DNA of 64,000 nucleotides, from assembly GCA_016617855.1 (NCBI GenBank), contig JAECUM010092831.1, positions 248,001 through 312,000 of the forward strand, read 5' to 3'. This stretch comes from Megalonaias nervosa (Eukaryota > Mollusca > Bivalvia > Unionida > Unionidae). The translations under genes were made by a program, and so were the position numbers. The notes under the pieces are model-generated. The model saw only the letters and a program-made list of their open reading frames with translations, was not told the origin of the DNA and ran no database searches. Position 1 is the stretch's first letter. The number at the start of each line of letters is the position of its first letter. This document shows positions 1 through 12,410 of this stretch, piece by piece.

Positions 1-108
1 TGCAACCAAAAGCAATAATGGTTCAAAATCATAGTATGCTATTTTAGTACTGGGCTCAAGTTTCAATAGGAAAATTTGACCCTAATGTTGCCACCTAATG
101 TCATCATT

Positions 109-330
109 CAAATTCAAATACCAACCATATAACTTGGAGTACATCTACATCATTTAAATTTCAATGCCAATAATATAACTTTGAGTACATCTACATCATT
201 CAAATTCTAATGCCAACCATATAACTTGGAGTACATCTAGATCATAACCATATAACTTTGAATACATCTACATCATTCAAATTCTAATGCCAACCATATA
301 ACTTGGACTACACCTATATCATTAAAAGCA
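109..330. repeat. 46-bp tandem repeat array, about 5 units
   Basis: A unit of about 46 bp recurs head to tail. Each unit holds the core 'ccatataacttggagtacat' and ends with 'ctacatcatt'. The units start near 109, 155 and 201, then comes a shortened unit near 242 and one more full unit. Divergence between units is low to moderate. No coding potential is seen. It is a minisatellite-type array of unknown function. Confidence 0.85.
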
Positions 331-1630
331 TACAGTAAGTCAATCAAACTGATCCAAGGTAGGGAAATTCTGATAGTTATATGATTTTAATTTTATTCTA
401 ATTAAAGTTACAAGCCACCAACTTTGGAATGCTGAACAAGTGTTGAGAATACAGCACTCAGATATGTAGTTAAGAACCAGTGCACAAAAATTAACTTCAG
501 ACTCCAGACTAAAACAAACTAAATAAAAAAATACATTTGTAATTATAAATTTTAATGTGTAAATTGCTGGTGATGTTTATTCCAACTAAATTTGACCATA
601 AATGTTTAACAAATACTGCATAGTGCTGAGGACCGTATGGCAGGTAATGGGCTGGTGAGTCACCTTAGAAAAATAGTTATATAAACTGAAGCAGAGTTTA
701 ATAGTTTCATCACCCTACAATTTCAGCAAACTATGTTGTGGTGCCAATATTGAAATATTTTCATGATAAAAATATGTGGCAACTTATCGGTTTCGTTATA
801 ACATTTGTCTCATTTTTACTGTCCTTGAGTCCTCAAAACATATGTAGAACTACAAATGCACTTTTTCTGTTTATTGTTTCTATTTGATTTTTTTTTAATA
901 ACTATGTTTTTTGTATGGATTTTCATTGCATGTGACATGTCTGGAATCTTATGGGAGGGGGTCACATACTCAACCAAAGACCTCCAAATTTAGATCAGAA
1001 ACCAAGCTTTACACATTTCATCATCAGCATTTGTGTTTAAATATGTAAAACGGTATTAAATCAATTCAGGATGATTCTGAAGAGTTTACCTTTTTCTTAG
1101 TAATGTGATTCGAAATCAAATCTACTGAGTTTGTGCTGAAATTGTTTCATGGCGACATGGCCTTATCATATAATTTAGGCATCAAATTTAAGTCTAGTAT
1201 AGTGTGAGCAATTAAATGTTTTAAATCTTATGATTGTGATAAAGAAACGAGGTAACACGCACATTGTCCCATTTATTGAGTTACAGTACCCAACAAGAAC
1301 AACAAAAAAAAAAAACCAAGTTTAAAAAGTTGCTTGGTCACAATAACAGTATTTTATCAAATTGTCAAATTAGCGTGGACAATGATAAGGGCATCACTCA
1401 GTTCAAGGCGATAATATTGGATTCAGGCGTATCTGATCCAAACTGGTCATACATTTCCATCCAGCCTATGTACTCTCACCAAGCACCGAAAAGAATCTGC
1501 CAGCATCACGCTACAAGAATGTGATGAACTATATGGTTGGGGTGGGGTGCTCCTAATATTTTATTTAAACTATTATAGAAGTCCCACCCAGGCTCTGTTT
1601 TGTTGGAAGTTAAATTTAGTGAAAGATAGA
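331..1630. other. AT-rich DNA, nothing recognised
   Basis: No conserved protein motif, tRNA box pair or terminal repeat was recognised. The short open frame at 1264-1524 has low-complexity composition and no family resemblance, so I do not call it a gene. Confidence 0.5.
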
Positions 1631-3420
1631 TGTAACGCTCCGAACCCCCAGTCAGCAATGCCGAAGGTTAGATGGTTAAATATACAAAAAAGGTTGAAAT
1701 TCAATGAATAACAATTTAATAACAATTCAGTAATCAAAGGCCTCAAATTTCCAATTACACTCCTTCCGCTCGACCCTTTAATAAGCCTATTGCATCACTT
1801 GATTAACAGTATGAGATTGATTTCCACCTGTCCTTGTATTTCTACTCATCTGTTGTATCCTTTCTCTCTCCTATTTCTCCCAATTCCTTCTCCTCTTCCT
1901 CCCCGACCTTTCTCCAAATTCCTTCTCCTCTTCCTCCTTGACCTTCTCTAGACTCCTTCTCTTCCTCCTTCACTTTCTTCCACACCACTACCCATCTGTC
2001 GACTTCGACTGTCTCGGCTACAGTCTCAATTCCATCTCCAACTCTTGAAGACTTGGGAGCCAATGGAACCGGAAGTTCTCTGTCACCTAAAAAGTTTCAT
2101 GTGAAAACAAAAGGACGGTACAATCTTATTCTTTAGCCCTCTCATTTCATCCTACACACAGCCTATCATCAGATAACGGCTATTAAATTTCTTCGATCAC
2201 GCATTCGTTCACATCGAGATACCCATACGTTCTTGTATGGTAAAACAAACGTCCTAATACAGCACGGTATCAATTACTTCTTATACATACATCAATAAAT
2301 TCCATCACATCAGTACATATTCCAAATCCTGTTATACTAAACAATATCACAATAATGAGACGCATTTCTTTACCTTACAACTCGTGCAAAGTACGCAAAT
2401 ATTCAAATACCCATGCTCTGATATATGCATACGTCCATAGAAACTAATCTTACATACTTCATAATAAATGCACTGGTTTACTACGAAGTAACTTAATAGT
2501 GAATTACAATATTAATTCTGACCACAAGCTAACAATCTACATAATTCCACCTCGCATCTAATAATTCTCTACATAAAGCTCAAGCCCATTTCTCAAATAT
2601 GCATGTAAATGAAACACTACAAAGGTAATTCTACATACTAATCAATCCTAGTAATCAAGTGTACATGCTAGAAATAATTACAATTATGATGCCGTAATAT
2701 TCTGCAAAAATCGTGCAAATAACTTACAGACCTTTTCAAAGCTTTGTCTTTCCTTAGAATCTACCTCTAAGTTCTGCCACCAGATTATGAGTGGCTTCTT
2801 TCTCAGAGTAAACCCTATTGATCTGCAATTCTTCCAGGTTAATACTAAATTACTCTTATGATTTTGGAAGGTATCATTCGGGTCTGAATTGTAATCACGC
2901 CCTCTATCTCAATTTTGATTGGATATCGCTGTGGACGATCCAATCAAACTTAGTGGACAATGTCCCTCTCGCTGTCTGTCAACGTGGGATGGATAAGAAC
3001 ATGCCCCGTTCACCCCGTGGACTTTCCTTCTGATCCTTGAACTAACCTTTAACATACAGGTGTGACAAAGGCAAGCCTTTGTTAAGTGACACACCCGGTC
3101 GCCTTTGCGCGTCAAGTTTCCGGTCTCTGGCTGGTCATGGTAACCTTGCGTAAGAGTAAAACACTAACCCCGCAGCAATCTTTAGAGATCAAACACAAGG
3201 CCGCGGTAATATTCCCAAGACAGGTAGATTATAGCTTATACGTGACTTTATAGCTGGGTGCTTAGCAAATGTGACAAAGAACATGCATGCAGGACGGCAT
3301 AGCTCAGATTTGCAATGTGGCTGACAAAAGCGAAAATACCTTCCAAAGGATTCGTCTCCCTACATTTGAAGGGATTCTGCTGATTCGGCCCAAATTACAG
3401 GCTGATTCGGCCCGTGTGAA
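1631..3420 (+). repeat. Possible long LTR-like or unclassified interspersed repeat
   Basis: The segment starts with 'tgtaacgctccgaaccccca', which resembles the 5' end of a long Ty3/gypsy LTR. It has an A-rich part, a strongly pyrimidine-rich tract (about 1858-1975) and a long AT-rich tail. The solo LTR at 15109-17096 has a similar order: TGTAA start, A-rich zone, C/T-rich zone, long tail. I could not find a matching right end or target duplication, so the right boundary is a guess. A tandem 'gattcggccc' motif near 3390-3415 is the only other feature seen. Confidence 0.25.
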
Positions 3421-4888
3421 ATATTAAAAGAAAAATAACGGAATACACATTACCTGATTTCTTTTAGTAGTTATTAACAGATTTTCGCATGCGAAGCAAT
3501 GTAGTATAAAAAGGTTGATATTCAACTCTCAAATTAAATCAGTTATTAGCACACTTATAGCCGAAATCGGAACAAAATAGTTATGAGCTATCGCATTTAG
3601 ATTTTATAACCAAATTAACTTTTCTATGTTTCAAAAAGAAAATGTTTAGTTAAATTTTCATAAATCAGGCCAGTATCGAACCTATCAAACAATAAAGTAT
3701 ATAAATTGTCTCAATGTATTTATTGATTTCTTAAATAAATTGAGCTTTCTTTGCATTATATTTACAACTACAAAAATTGTATAATGAGTAGTTGATTAGT
3801 AAAATGGTAGTATAACGTACTTCGTTGTTATCATGAGATTTTTATTTACTGGTGTCGTTGAATTGTTGTCTTTTGAGTAAACTCTCGATCCAGTAAACCA
3901 ACTTTTCTTTCATTCCAGCCTTTGAAACATTTGAACTATTTAATTTAAAGCACATATTAAATCCATTAAATATTTATTTGTCAATCTGTATTTTTGTACA
4001 TTAATACATATATAATATCACATATATAATTTAATAACACTATCATGCAATTAATGATCGCAAAATTATTTCAAGTCAACAATATATGATGTGTTCTACA
4101 ATGGTATAAAGTTCAGTAAGTTGACAAATTACATTAAAAGTGCTTTAATTATAGCTGCGTAGGTCAAAGTGTTTTGCCATTTCACGGTCAGATGATTCCA
4201 CTATTTGTGTTTACAGTTAAATTAAATAAGGCTACAATGATCAAACAAAGTAATAAATAAATGCTGGAAATTTAAGTTACGATTAAAAACCTGGGTCAAA
4301 ATGATATTACATATACCATATATAATGAGCCGGCAGATCTGGTTCTGTGCAGATTGTTTGGAGTAATCAATAGAACAAGCAATATAGACAATAATCTGTA
4401 GGTGCATTATGCTATGGCAGATCATGATATTTGTTTTGTTTGCAATCTGACACTGCCTATGAGCGGGTACATAAGGTAACTGTATGTAATGGTGCAAAAT
4501 TTAAAGATAATTTCACTGCAGTACATTCTATCGTGGTCAGAGTGACATGTAACCATTAAGATTGATGTATGGGCTAGGCTCGCAATAACTTGGTAGCTTG
4601 TAATAGTTAACTCTCTTGTTTGGAGGAATAAGTGAATATTAGAGTCCGTTCGATAACGGTGAGACAAAGACGTTAAGGTAAGGTCATGTAGTGTGAAACA
4701 ACAGAGTTGAGACAAACCAGAGCAAAATTTTGGGAAATCTTGGGCCATGTGAAACAGGAGTCATAAAATGATATTTTCCAGAATAGCTATTAATAATATA
4801 TCGGTCTAGAGAGAATTACTCTAACTTCGATAGGAGTGATAAAATTTTTGGCGGTTAGAGAAAGTAATCCTGATTGGCTAAGCTAAAC

Positions 4889-4890
<2 letters not shown>
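3421..4890. other. AT-rich DNA, nothing recognised
   Basis: No motif, repeat boundary or coding signal is recognised. The overlapping minus-strand open frames at 4222-4748 show no family similarity. Confidence 0.45.

Positions 4891-4946
<56 letters not shown>
4891..4946. repeat. (GT)28 microsatellite
   Basis: Uninterrupted GT dinucleotides over 56 bp. Confidence 0.98.
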
Positions 4947-4952
<6 letters not shown>

Positions 4953-4999
4953 ACAGAATTCAATGATTAAAGAAATTCCCCTCACAAAATTAGTTTAAG

Positions 5000-6298
5000 T
5001 TTCTAAGGAGAGCCAGAATGTTAGCTCTGGGAAATAATAAGTATCTCAAGTTTGATTGTCCACAGGATGTGTATCAGAAAATTGAGGACACGGAGCGAGA
5101 TTCAGCTTCATAGTAAGAGTGAGTCTTAGACTGGCAGAAGGTTGGTCTCAATTGCATACAGTATGTACATTTATGTGAGTTAGTCATTATTTGTTGAATT
5201 TATTCGTGTTGAATTCACACATCAATTTTTCCTTGAGTTCGGAAGCTAAGGGTTTGCATGCTTTTGTCTCAGATATTATACAACTCGTGTATTATATGGA
5301 TGTGTTCTGATTATTGTGGTTTGTATGTAATAGAAATCATGTATTATAGGAATTGCATCATTATACTTATACGAATTATAAGGATTAATTTATCAGTCTT
5401 AAATAATGTGTAGCATGTATGCTAAGAACTGATATTTATATGATTAAGTCAATAAATCAGTAATTAGCCGAGTGACGTAGTTAGGACAAGTCCGTTAATT
5501 TGTATGTGCAATTTAGTTGTGATTTCTTTTCAAACGAGAATCGATGGTGTTAGCATTAGGAACACGTGTCGCCTATTATGGTTCAGCTAGTGATTTATAG
5601 TCCAGAGTGGGGTGTAATGGTTTATCTAAGAGGTCTAATTATGTTATGATTCCAGGAGGAATTCTAGGAGCAGCTAGAAAGACATAAATTCACATTAATA
5701 GGTTGTTTGTGTATTAGATCAGGTTGCGAACTGACCGTAGCTTAGTTCTGTTGATTTACGATAGACGATATCTGACGGCCACAGAGTGGGAATATTGTTA
5801 GATCCAGGAGAAGAAAAAACTTTACACGTGTTTAGGTTGGATATAATATTTATTTGAAGAACAAAATAGCTCAATACCTGTTCTGCACAGTGGAAAAGAC
5901 CGCAGTCTGCAACCAAGACAGTTGATGACCCGAAGAGGCTAGAGGAAGAGAGAGAAAGAAAAGAAATACAGCGACGTCGACATACTGCCAACAATAGTTT
6001 GGAAGATACCGGAAGCAACCAGTGATGCTGACATGCAGGCAATTTGAGTTCCATCAGCCACTCGATTATATGATTATATGTTTTCATTCTATTTATGTAA
6101 TTGATTAAATTATTATATTTTACATACGAGAGCTCGTGTTGTTCTATATCTCTGCTCAAATCTGTTATTCCATCCATTAATTTCATATTTTATTTTATTG
6201 TTTAATCAATCTGGGCAATAACACCGTGGTCGATCATCTAGATTACGATAACCAAAAATCATAAGAAGTGGGGGTTTCACATCATCCCACTTCTGACA
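5000..6298 (-). mobile_element. Candidate long LTR (family C), minus strand
   Basis: Read on the minus strand from 6298, the segment starts TGTCAGAAGTGGG. After about 50 bp it continues through a stretch (…TATCG-AATCTAGA-GAT…TGTTATTGCCCAG) that aligns with the first about 90 bp of the solo LTR at 15109-17096. The first 35 bases contain a perfect 9-bp inverted repeat (AGAAGTGGG at 6264-6272, CCCACTTCT at 6286-6294). Downstream similarity is weak, and I could not locate the left end or a target duplication, so the left coordinate is approximate. An open frame of 155 codons inside it (5719-6186, minus) has no recognisable domain and is probably chance. Confidence 0.45.
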
Positions 6299-6414
6299 CT
6301 CTACCATTCACATTAGCATACAAGCTATTCATAGCAATCAACCACCTGAAAAATATCCAACGCTCAAACTGAAACCTGTAGTGAATGAACAAGTTTTTAA
6401 ACTTATTTTACAAA

Positions 6415-7330
6415 ATATGACGACATGGATAAGGGTAGCTACAGACCAGCTGGTATTTTACCAGTCACTTCCAAAAACGTATGAAGGTTTGTGTGTAATA
6501 ACTCCAATTACATTTTGATAATATATTTTGATAATATATTCAATACGTTTCTATTTTTAAAAATAAAAGGTTATGGATGTCAAACCACAGAACTTCGATT
6601 GATGGAGTACTGGAGAATAGTCTTGAACAATGGTTCCAAAGTGAAAGCAATATTAATGGACTTTGTCCAAGACCTTAGACACCTTTCTGCATAGCCTCGT
6701 TACTGAAAAGATTAAAGTTTACAACATTGATCAAAACTCAATCAAACTAATGAAAACTATTTGTCTAACTGAAAACAAAGTGTTAAATTGGTATCCTTAC
6801 ATAGAAATTGGGGTACAATCCCCAAAGAAAAATAGCAAGGTTCAATTCTGTGACCTATTATGCTTAATATCTTTACAAATAACATTTGTACACTGTCTAA
6901 TTATCCTGATGACAAAACCGTCTATTGCATCCAAATCATCTAATGGGTTTCACAAAATGAGAGCAAGACCGGTTTGCAATCAGTCTTACAAGCTAATCCC
7001 CAGAAATTCCATATCATTGTTCTCGGTAAAAATGCTGAAAATTTGTCATTAATTTCACCAGGATGATCATAAAATGCACTGAGGAATGTGTAAAACTCTT
7101 TGGAGTAGATATTTAATCTTACGTAAAATTTAACTACTACATAATTAACATCTTCCTAAAGCAACCGTAAAGACCATTCAATGTTTTGAGATGTCCCACG
7201 CACAATTGGTCCACCAATATATTAACTTAATGATCAATACGTGATTTATCAAGTCAAATTATAACTGTTGCCCGCTTACTTGGCATTACTGCTGCAAACA
7301 AAATGCTGACAAAATTTAAAAATTACAGTA
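6415..7330 (+). pseudogene. Non-LTR retrotransposon reverse transcriptase fragment
   Basis: Frame-broken translation gives the RT entry motif 'DKGSYRPAGILPVTSK' near 6425. After about 85 bp of AT-rich insertion it gives an 'ILMD' + 'LSKTLDTFLHSL' segment (RT motif A, near 6650-6690) and 'YNIDQNSIKLMKTICL' (6720-6765). A decayed 'GVPQG' region lies near 6811, and a thumb-like 'CTEECVKLFGVDI' near 7068. This order matches the palm and thumb of CR1/jockey-type LINE reverse transcriptases. Motif A has changed, the catalytic YxDD box is not visible, and there are several stops and frame changes. It is a dead 5'- and 3'-truncated copy with no recognisable termini. Confidence 0.7.
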
Positions 7331-7670
7331 GTAGGCACTAAGATTGGCTTATATGGCCATCTGTTAAGAAAAACACATTTTCCTGCTTTACTTATCTACT
7401 ATTAAAATACCTGGCAAGCAAAGTATATAAGATAATTTACAAGTAAACACGTACTTGCTTTAATAAGCTGGCGGCAATCAAAATAATGCAACAATAATTT
7501 CAGACGCCAAAATTTGGCCACAACACTGAAGAACACTTGGATTTCAAAGATTTCCTATGGCTCATTCGGGTATGACCAGGGTCTCAAGATAAATGTGTTG
7601 TGTTGTTTATTTAGCAGTTAGTGGTAATCATCTTTATGTTGATTATTTGACCGACTTTCCTTGCATAAAT

Positions 7671-7836
7671 CAGTGGTTCCAAATCTTCTTTTGGCCACGA
7701 CCCTAAAATAACACTTTTTCTGAGCCTCACGACCCCGCTTCCACATTTTGCCACCCTAAAAAAAAAATCCCGTCGACCCTCCAGAGCGCCCTCGCGACCT
7801 AAATTTGGGTCGCGATAGGGGGGTTGGGAAGCACTG
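7671..7836. mobile_element. hAT-type MITE (166 bp)
   Basis: The left end is CAGTGGTTCCAAATCTTC and the right end, read inward on the other strand, is CAGTGCTTCCCAACCCCC. Both are the CAG-starting terminal inverted repeats of hAT elements. The flanking 8-bp sites gcataaat (7663-7670) and gtttaaat (7837-7844) match at 6 of 8 positions, as expected for an old 8-bp hAT target duplication. The interior has the GC-rich 'cacgaccc…gggtcgcga' character of this widespread group and no coding capacity. Confidence 0.85.
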
Positions 7837-7844
7837 GTTTAAAT

Positions 7845-8184
7845 CCTGTTCACTCAAACACTGCGAGAAATGTTCTTGCTGCAGTCCGTGTACTATCTGC
7901 TTCTATCGCCAGCAAATCTGTACAGATGGAACTTGACAGGCGATCCCACGTGCCCGTTATGCCAGAAGAACTACACTGTAGCATATCCTATCGTCGCGTC
8001 AAGTTTCCTTGGCCCAAGGGCGATACAGATGGAGTTACGACAATGTCTTGAGAGATGGCAGACATGCTGGACACAGAACGACAGAAAGTCTGAAACAAAG
8101 GTAGGCCAGGTCCTCGGTTCATCCAGTTTGCCAAAAAAGGACAAAAGGAACCTGCAGCAACAAACACTGGTGGAATATTTGTAG
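7845..8184 (+). pseudogene. C-terminal region of a non-LTR retrotransposon polyprotein
   Basis: Frame 7870-8184 gives 'SPANLYRWNLTGDPTCPLC', the CX2C part of a C-terminal zinc-binding motif. About 60 bp later another frame gives 'LAQGRYRWSYDNVL' (near 8010-8050), which normally follows in the same frame in retroelement polyproteins of marine invertebrates. The change of frame shows a deletion or insertion between them. A basic tail follows ('KKDKRNLQQQTLVEY'). The upstream RT part is missing. The hAT MITE lies immediately upstream, so the truncation point may coincide with it. Family placement beyond 'LINE-like' is uncertain. Confidence 0.6.
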
Positions 8185-9727
<1,543 letters not shown>

Positions 9728-9861
9728 CAGTGGTGTAGCTAAAATATTTAGGCCCGTATGCAGGCCCGTATGCAAAGCTTACCAATTTGCCCCTCTGATC
9801 TATAGTGTAAAAACAATTCGTGGGCTTTGCATACTCTTGCTATAAAGTAGCCATGCCCCTG
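9728..9861. mobile_element. hAT-type MITE (134 bp)
   Basis: The left terminus is CAGTGGTGTAGCTA. The right terminus, read inward on the opposite strand, is CAGGGGCATGGCTA (10 of 14 identical). The flanks cctccaaa (9720-9727) and tctccaca (9862-9869) match at 6 of 8, consistent with an 8-bp hAT target duplication. Inside, 'ggcccgtatgca' is present twice in tandem (9751-9774). It is non-coding. The termini differ from those of the MITEs at 7671 and 57142, so it is a separate family. Confidence 0.65.
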
Positions 9862-11723
9862 TCTCCACATGTTCAAAGTAGACTGCAGTCAGAACACTTC
9901 AGAAAAGAATATATTAGACTTACTCTGATGTTTACCACAAAGCGATGAATGCATGGACAAAATATATTACAACTTTTCAAACTAACGAACTGGAAAGTTA
10001 CTTATTTCCGTGTCCTATAAATGGAAAAAACAGCTTGAACAGTAATCAGGGGAACCTAATTAAACAACTGGAGCAGGTAATCTTGGCTCAAGGTTGCCTA
10101 ATTGATTGAACTGTGTGCAAAAAAGAGTAACACAATAACTACAACTGGTGAATTTATTTATTGCAAGTACAAATGAATATTATGCAAAATGATAAAAGTA
10201 AGACATTCCTATAATATAAAATGATAAATTATCTGATCCGGCTGCAAACCATCCCATGGGAAGAACAAACAGAAGAGACCTATGAAAGGAAAACTGATAA
10301 GTACCAGGAACCGATAGAGAGCTGAAGTCAAAATAGATGGAAAACTTGGTTCTTCCAGGTGGAAGAAGGATGCAGGTGGTTTCCTGTACACTCGACCTGA
10401 ATGATGCACAATTCACTAGGAATAAGAGGAAAGCAAGGAAACATAAGGCCAGACAATGAGCAAAGCAGCAGAAAAAAGCGTCTAATTGGATCTAGCTGAA
10501 ACGTAAAGAAAAGAATTGGCAGCCAACACAGACGGGCAGTGTCTGAACAACACTGTCACCCGGCCGGATGGTGTACCAAGATAAGGGGCGAAACACCCAA
10601 GGAAGGATGGGAACTCTGCTGATGACATCTGCGCAACTGTAGTCTACTTGTATATCAACACTAATTTATTTTTTTACTTATTTCTCTAAACCTACGTTTT
10701 ATCACCCTCGTTCACTGACAGTATGATTAATCTGGCCTTTCTATATCCTTTACAATATCAATTTTATCATATTTTTAAAAAAAAATTCAGATGTATTCCT
10801 TCTGTGATGTGTCACCTATGTACATATTATTTATAACAAAAATATATATGCATGCTGTATATTGCTGTTTGTTTTTTAAACCATTCTTACTATTATCATT
10901 TTAGTATATATGTAGTGCTTCATTATAAGTAGGTAATGTACATGTATGACATACAGTAGTTCACTAGATAAAAGCAAAATTGCTGGATCTTATAAATGAA
11001 TCACTGATTAATTCAGATCGCAGTTCTTTAGTTCTTTCATATATTACTCACTAATGACCACCACAACCAACCCGAATATGTGAATGTGATCACAAGAAAA
11101 TTGTTTAGACCTCGCTACCCGGCAATATTTCTTACTACTTGATTCTCAGAGATATGCTCCACATCTCTTCTAGTTCTCTCAGCTGAAACATTACAATACT
11201 AGCGCGACAATGTTGATATTCGAGCGTATGAAACATACAGCGATGGAGATGCAATACAAATGAATTTACAAAGTGATTGATGTTTTTTCATCTTCATAAT
11301 ATGTCTGGGTTTATTGTGTGGAAAGAGTTTTAGAACAAAAATGTCAAGGATTTGTTAGACAATAAATACATTGAATATTTATAAACCTAAGCTTACAATC
11401 ATGCATTTGCGGTGGAGAGGGTGCACAGAACTCTGAAGGCTTGAACGTAGAAGTATTGAACACAAAATGAAACATGAAAATTGGTTGGCATTTTCCAAGG
11501 CTAATTCAACCATACACACGCATCACATATTAGTAAAAGGCTAATTGACAAAATGGAACACCTGAATTTAAAATTGTTGAAACAATAAGAACTTCAAAAT
11601 AGAAAACATTATTTTCAAAGGCTAACTTCCTAATTCCACAACTGAAATAAAAAAAGGCAAGGCATAATAGGTGATCTACGAACTGCTACACTCGAATGGC
11701 GATTATTTAAAGGGCTGCTTTAC
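9862..11723. other. Unassigned DNA with a GC-richer block at 10490-10630
   Basis: It is mostly AT-rich. A block at about 10490-10630 ('cacccggccggatggtgtac', 'aaggggcgaaacaccc') is much more GC-rich than its surroundings. It resembles retroelement 3' untranslated DNA in style, but I cannot assign it. Other open frames in this interval look like chance. Confidence 0.35.
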
Positions 11724-12410
11724 TGTTACGAATCTATGATCATCAACTGAGTAACAGAAAGAAGTAAAACCTACAAGTTTTATAAAACCAAACGGATAAT
11801 TTAGTTATCAAAGTTATAAAACAAAATGTGAGACGAACTTACATTAACATGAAGTGAATTCCAAAATAATCATGAAAAAGTTATATTAAAGTTTAAAAAA
11901 AAATGAAAAATTCCGTATAAAATTCAGAACCGGAAATGTAATGGTCCGCCAAGAATTGCGATGTTGTCAAAATGTTGTTGTCCAGAAACTCCTTTGAATA
12001 ATTCACAATAGTTCCAGAATAATATTATAGTCCAAAAATGAGCATTTTATATTTGCAATGAACAGTCTAAACAAATATTTTTTCCTCTCAAATAATTCTA
12101 AATACAGCATAAAACACGTCTGGTGACTTGATGTTACAATATGAACACAAGAAATAAGAATGACTCCAAAGTAGGAATGAATCTGATTGCTCAGTTCTCT
12201 CTTTAAATACATCTGAAAAATTCTATTACGACTGTTTGTCGCAATATACCCCAAGTAACAGATCGTACTATTCAAGTTAATATTTCAAAATACCTATTCA
12301 TGTGACCTAACTCATCCAGTTGGAATTAACATAATTCTTCTAAGATACCACCTCATCGATCTGTCCAGTGGGAAAAAGGCCGAATCTTGTAAATATATTT
12401 AAAAATAGTT
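11724..12410 (-). mobile_element. LTR relic (family B), minus strand, uninterrupted
   Basis: The minus strand aligns over about 690 bp with the two halves of the interrupted repeat at 43872-44302 and 49881-50111. Shared landmarks include 'taggtattttgaaatatta', 'gtgaattattcaaaggagtt', 'tctggacaacaacattttga' and 'acatttccggttctgaa'. The 3' end (plus-strand left end, 'tgttacgaatc') matches the TAACA-type ends of the family A LTRs, so it is probably an LTR of a related gypsy-like element. The other boundary is set only by where similarity to the second copy fades. No internal retroelement region is seen beside it. Confidence 0.65.

Noticed and set aside
1264..1524. 86-codon open frame
   Set aside because: Lysine/glutamine-rich run from a poly(A) stretch. 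No motif or splice context.
5719..6186. 155-codon minus-strand open frame
   Set aside because: It lies inside a candidate LTR and resembles no protein family I know. LTRs of this AT content give such frames by chance.
1631..6298. One complete LTR retrotransposon spanning this interval
   Set aside because: The ends at 1631 and 6298 do not match each other as direct LTRs, no shared target duplication was found, and no gag or pol lies between them.
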